A DNA stretch of 64,000 bases from Streptomyces calvus. GTDB lineage: Bacteria; Actinomycetota; Actinomycetes; Streptomycetales; Streptomycetaceae. A model generated the notes under the pieces. It ran no database searches. It was not told the DNA's origin and saw nothing but the letters and a program-made list of their open reading frames with translations. The position numbers were made by a program, and so were the translations under genes. Numbering within the stretch: position 1 is the first letter of the stretch; the number at the start of each line of letters is the position of its first letter. Positions 62,533 to 64,000 of this stretch are shown here, one piece after another. The stretch is from assembly GCF_006782915.1 (NCBI RefSeq), contig NZ_VCNP01000045.1:62001-126000 (forward strand), written 5' to 3'.

Positions 62533-64000
62533 GTGTGAGCCTTCGTGTGACGGCGCGTACGGAGCGCGCGGCGGATGCGGGGCCCCGGCCGCCGACGACG
62601 GACAGGGCGAACGGGGCGAAGACGGCGGTGACGGCCAGGCAGCCGGCCGCCAGGCCTGCCGCCGGGGAGGCGAACCGGCTCGCGGCGAGGAGTCCGGCGG
62701 TCACGGCGAGCGCCGAGGCGAGCACGGGCCGGGCCAGCTCGGCCAGGACCCGGCGGGCGCCGACCGTCACGCCGGGACGGTCGCCGGAGCGGGCCGCGCG
62801 CAGGCCGGTCAGCAGCAGGGCGGCGGTGACGGTGATGCCGAAGGCGTTGGCGGCGGCGATCCCCGCCACGCCCCAGCGGCCCACGGTGAGCGCGCCGATC
62901 ACGGATGTGGCGACGATGCCCGCCGCCATCACACCGACCGGGTACCAGCGGGGCCGGCCCGCCGAGAAGTAGCAGCGGACCAGCGCGCCCACCAGCGTCT
63001 GGCCCAGCAGGCCGAGCGCGTACACGCGCATCACGCCCGCCGTCGCCGCGGTGTCGGCGGCGGTGAACGCGCCGCGCTGGAAGAGCAGTTCGATCATCTG
63101 CGGGGCGCAGGCGACCACCGCGGACATGCCGGACAGCACCACGCAGGAGGCCAGCACCAGGTCCCGCTCCACCCGGGTGCGGGCCCGCTCGGTGTCGCCG
63201 TCCGCGAGCGCCCGCGCCACCACGGGGAAGGTGACGGTGCACACCATCAGCGACAGCGTCATCGGGATCTGCGCGACCTTCTGCGCGTAGTTCAGGTGCG
63301 AGATGGCCCCGGCGGGCAGCGAGGAGGCCAGGAAGCGTTCGACGAGGACCTGCGACTGGCGGCACAGCGCGAACAGCAGCACGGCGGCGATCAGCGCGAG
63401 CCGCATCGGCCGCTCCTCCGCCGCGGGTCCGGCCACGGCGGGCTCCGGGGCGGTGCGGGAGGCCAGTTGCCGCCACAGCGACGGCAGTTGCACCAGCACC
63501 ATCAGGCAGCCGCCCACCGCGACCCCGACCGCCGCCGACCGCACTCCCCACTCCCCGCCGAGCAGGAACATCGCCGCGATGATCCCGGCGTTGTAGGCGA
63601 CGTAGATCGCCGCCGGCGCGAGGAAGCGGCGGTGCGCCCGCAGGGCGGCACTGCAGTACCCGGCCAGCCCGAAGGCCAGCAGGCTGACCGCGGTGAGCCG
63701 GGTGCAGTCCACCGCCAGGCGGGGATCGGGCAGGCCCGGCGCCAGGGCCCGGACCAGGTAGGGGGCCGCGGCGGCGGCCAGCGCGGCGACCGCGGCGAGC
63801 GCCAGGCACAGCCGCGGCAGGGTCGCCGCGACCAGTTCGCGCACCGGGTCGCCGGCGGCGCCCCGGGCACGGCGGGCCAGCGCCAGGCTGAACGCCGGGA
63901 TCAGCGCGATCGCCAGCCCGTCCTCGATGAGCAGCGTGGCCGCGATCTCCGGCACGGTCCAGGCGACGAGGAAGGCGTCGGTGTCGCTGCCGGCCCCGAA
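62516..64000 (-). CDS. MurJ/MviN-like lipid-linked glycan flippase, 5' end missing
   Basis: An open frame from beyond the right edge, at least 494 residues, with twelve or more helices of the MOP exporter superfamily. The first visible residues FGAGSDTDAFLVAWTVPEIAATLLIEDGLAIALIPAFSLALAR match the start of MurJ TM1-TM2 (GAGxxxDAFLVAxxVP). The conserved loop ALRAHRRFLAPAAIYVAYNAGIIAAMFLLG and QMIELLFQRGAFTAADTAAT are also typical. In this operon it more likely flips the lipid-linked repeat unit of a surface polysaccharide than lipid II. Only a few residues are missing. Confidence 0.88.
   Translation of the reverse strand, partial: FGAGSDTDAFLVAWTVPEIAATLLIEDGLAIALIPAFSLALARRARGAAGDPVRELVAATLPRLCLALAAVAALAAAAAPYLVRALAPGLPDPRLAVDCTRLTAVSLLAFGLAGYCSAALRAHRRFLAPAAIYVAYNAGIIAAMFLLGGEWGVRSAAVGVAVGGCLMVLVQLPSLWRQLASRTAPEPAVAGPAAEERPMRLALIAAVLLFALCRQSQVLVERFLASSLPAGAISHLNYAQKVAQIPMTLSLMVCTVTFPVVARALADGDTERARTRVERDLVLASCVVLSGMSAVVACAPQMIELLFQRGAFTAADTAATAGVMRVYALGLLGQTLVGALVRCYFSAGRPRWYPVGVMAAGIVATSVIGALTVGRWGVAGIAAANAFGITVTAALLLTGLRAARSGDRPGVTVGARRVLAELARPVLASALAVTAGLLAASRFASPAAGLAAGCLAVTAVFAPFALSVVGGRGPASAARSVRAVTRRLTHGRFR

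Overview
The window is very GC-rich, protein-dense DNA with GTG, TTG and ATG starts, 4-bp ATGA/GTGA gene overlaps and few promoter-like AT-rich stretches. Together with a chaplin carrying a class E sortase signal, XRE/DUF397 pairs, a lasso peptide operon and a citrate synthase of typical actinomycete sequence, this points to a Streptomyces chromosome. No rRNA, tRNA, IS element, integrase or CRISPR array was recognised.

Layout. 1-2608 (minus): a lasso peptide operon, with a 36-residue precursor too short for ordinary ORF listing, a cyclase, an RRE protein and a protease cut by the window edge. 2913-5132: a TIM-barrel isomerase, a DHFR/RibD-like reductase and a tautomerase, with a TetR-type palindrome and a 29-bp minisatellite between the last two. 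5381-9808: a LacI repressor divergent from a three-gene operon (Gfo/Idh dehydrogenase, DUF993 aldolase-like protein, sugar-phosphate isomerase) for an unidentified sugar. 9893-23094 (minus): a compact type VII secretion locus with three ESAT-6-like small proteins, a large polymorphic toxin with a PD-(D/E)xK-like C-terminus, an Imm49-like immunity protein, a small membrane protein, EccD, a MinD-like ATPase, EccC and a DUF6177-like protein. This block is bracketed by a 47-bp direct repeat (46/47 identical); the left copy is the 3' end of the intact isomerase gene and the right copy is an orphan fragment. That looks like a genomic island inserted at a gene end.

23569-30913: an AraC regulator and a ribose operon (rbsR-rbsA-rbsC/B fusion-rbsK-rbsD) with twin operators upstream of rbsR. 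31086-35076: RecD2 helicase, citrate synthase, and downstream a candidate small RNA with two hairpins that show the same C6-containing loop. 35495-39617: copper export (copA, copZ, CsoR-type box), a zinc alcohol dehydrogenase and a small HTH protein. 40019-42901: inositol/valine catabolism genes iolC and mmsA. 43156-46419: an APC permease, three overlapping tiny genes, and an XRE/DUF397 pair. 46616-50467: a membrane-anchored NTPase with 14 WD40 repeats and a NIPSNAP protein.

50708-54297: an exported alpha/beta-hydrolase fused to an ABC ATPase, plus its permease. 54464-55447: a sortase-anchored chaplin with three chaplin domains. 55908-64000: a cell-surface glycan cluster with a flavin monooxygenase-like protein, ATP-grasp ligase, secreted GH26-like glycosidase, Wzz-like protein, GT4 glycosyltransferase, polysaccharide deacetylase and a MurJ-like flippase that runs off the right edge.

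Functions are read from motifs and family knowledge only; no database search was run.
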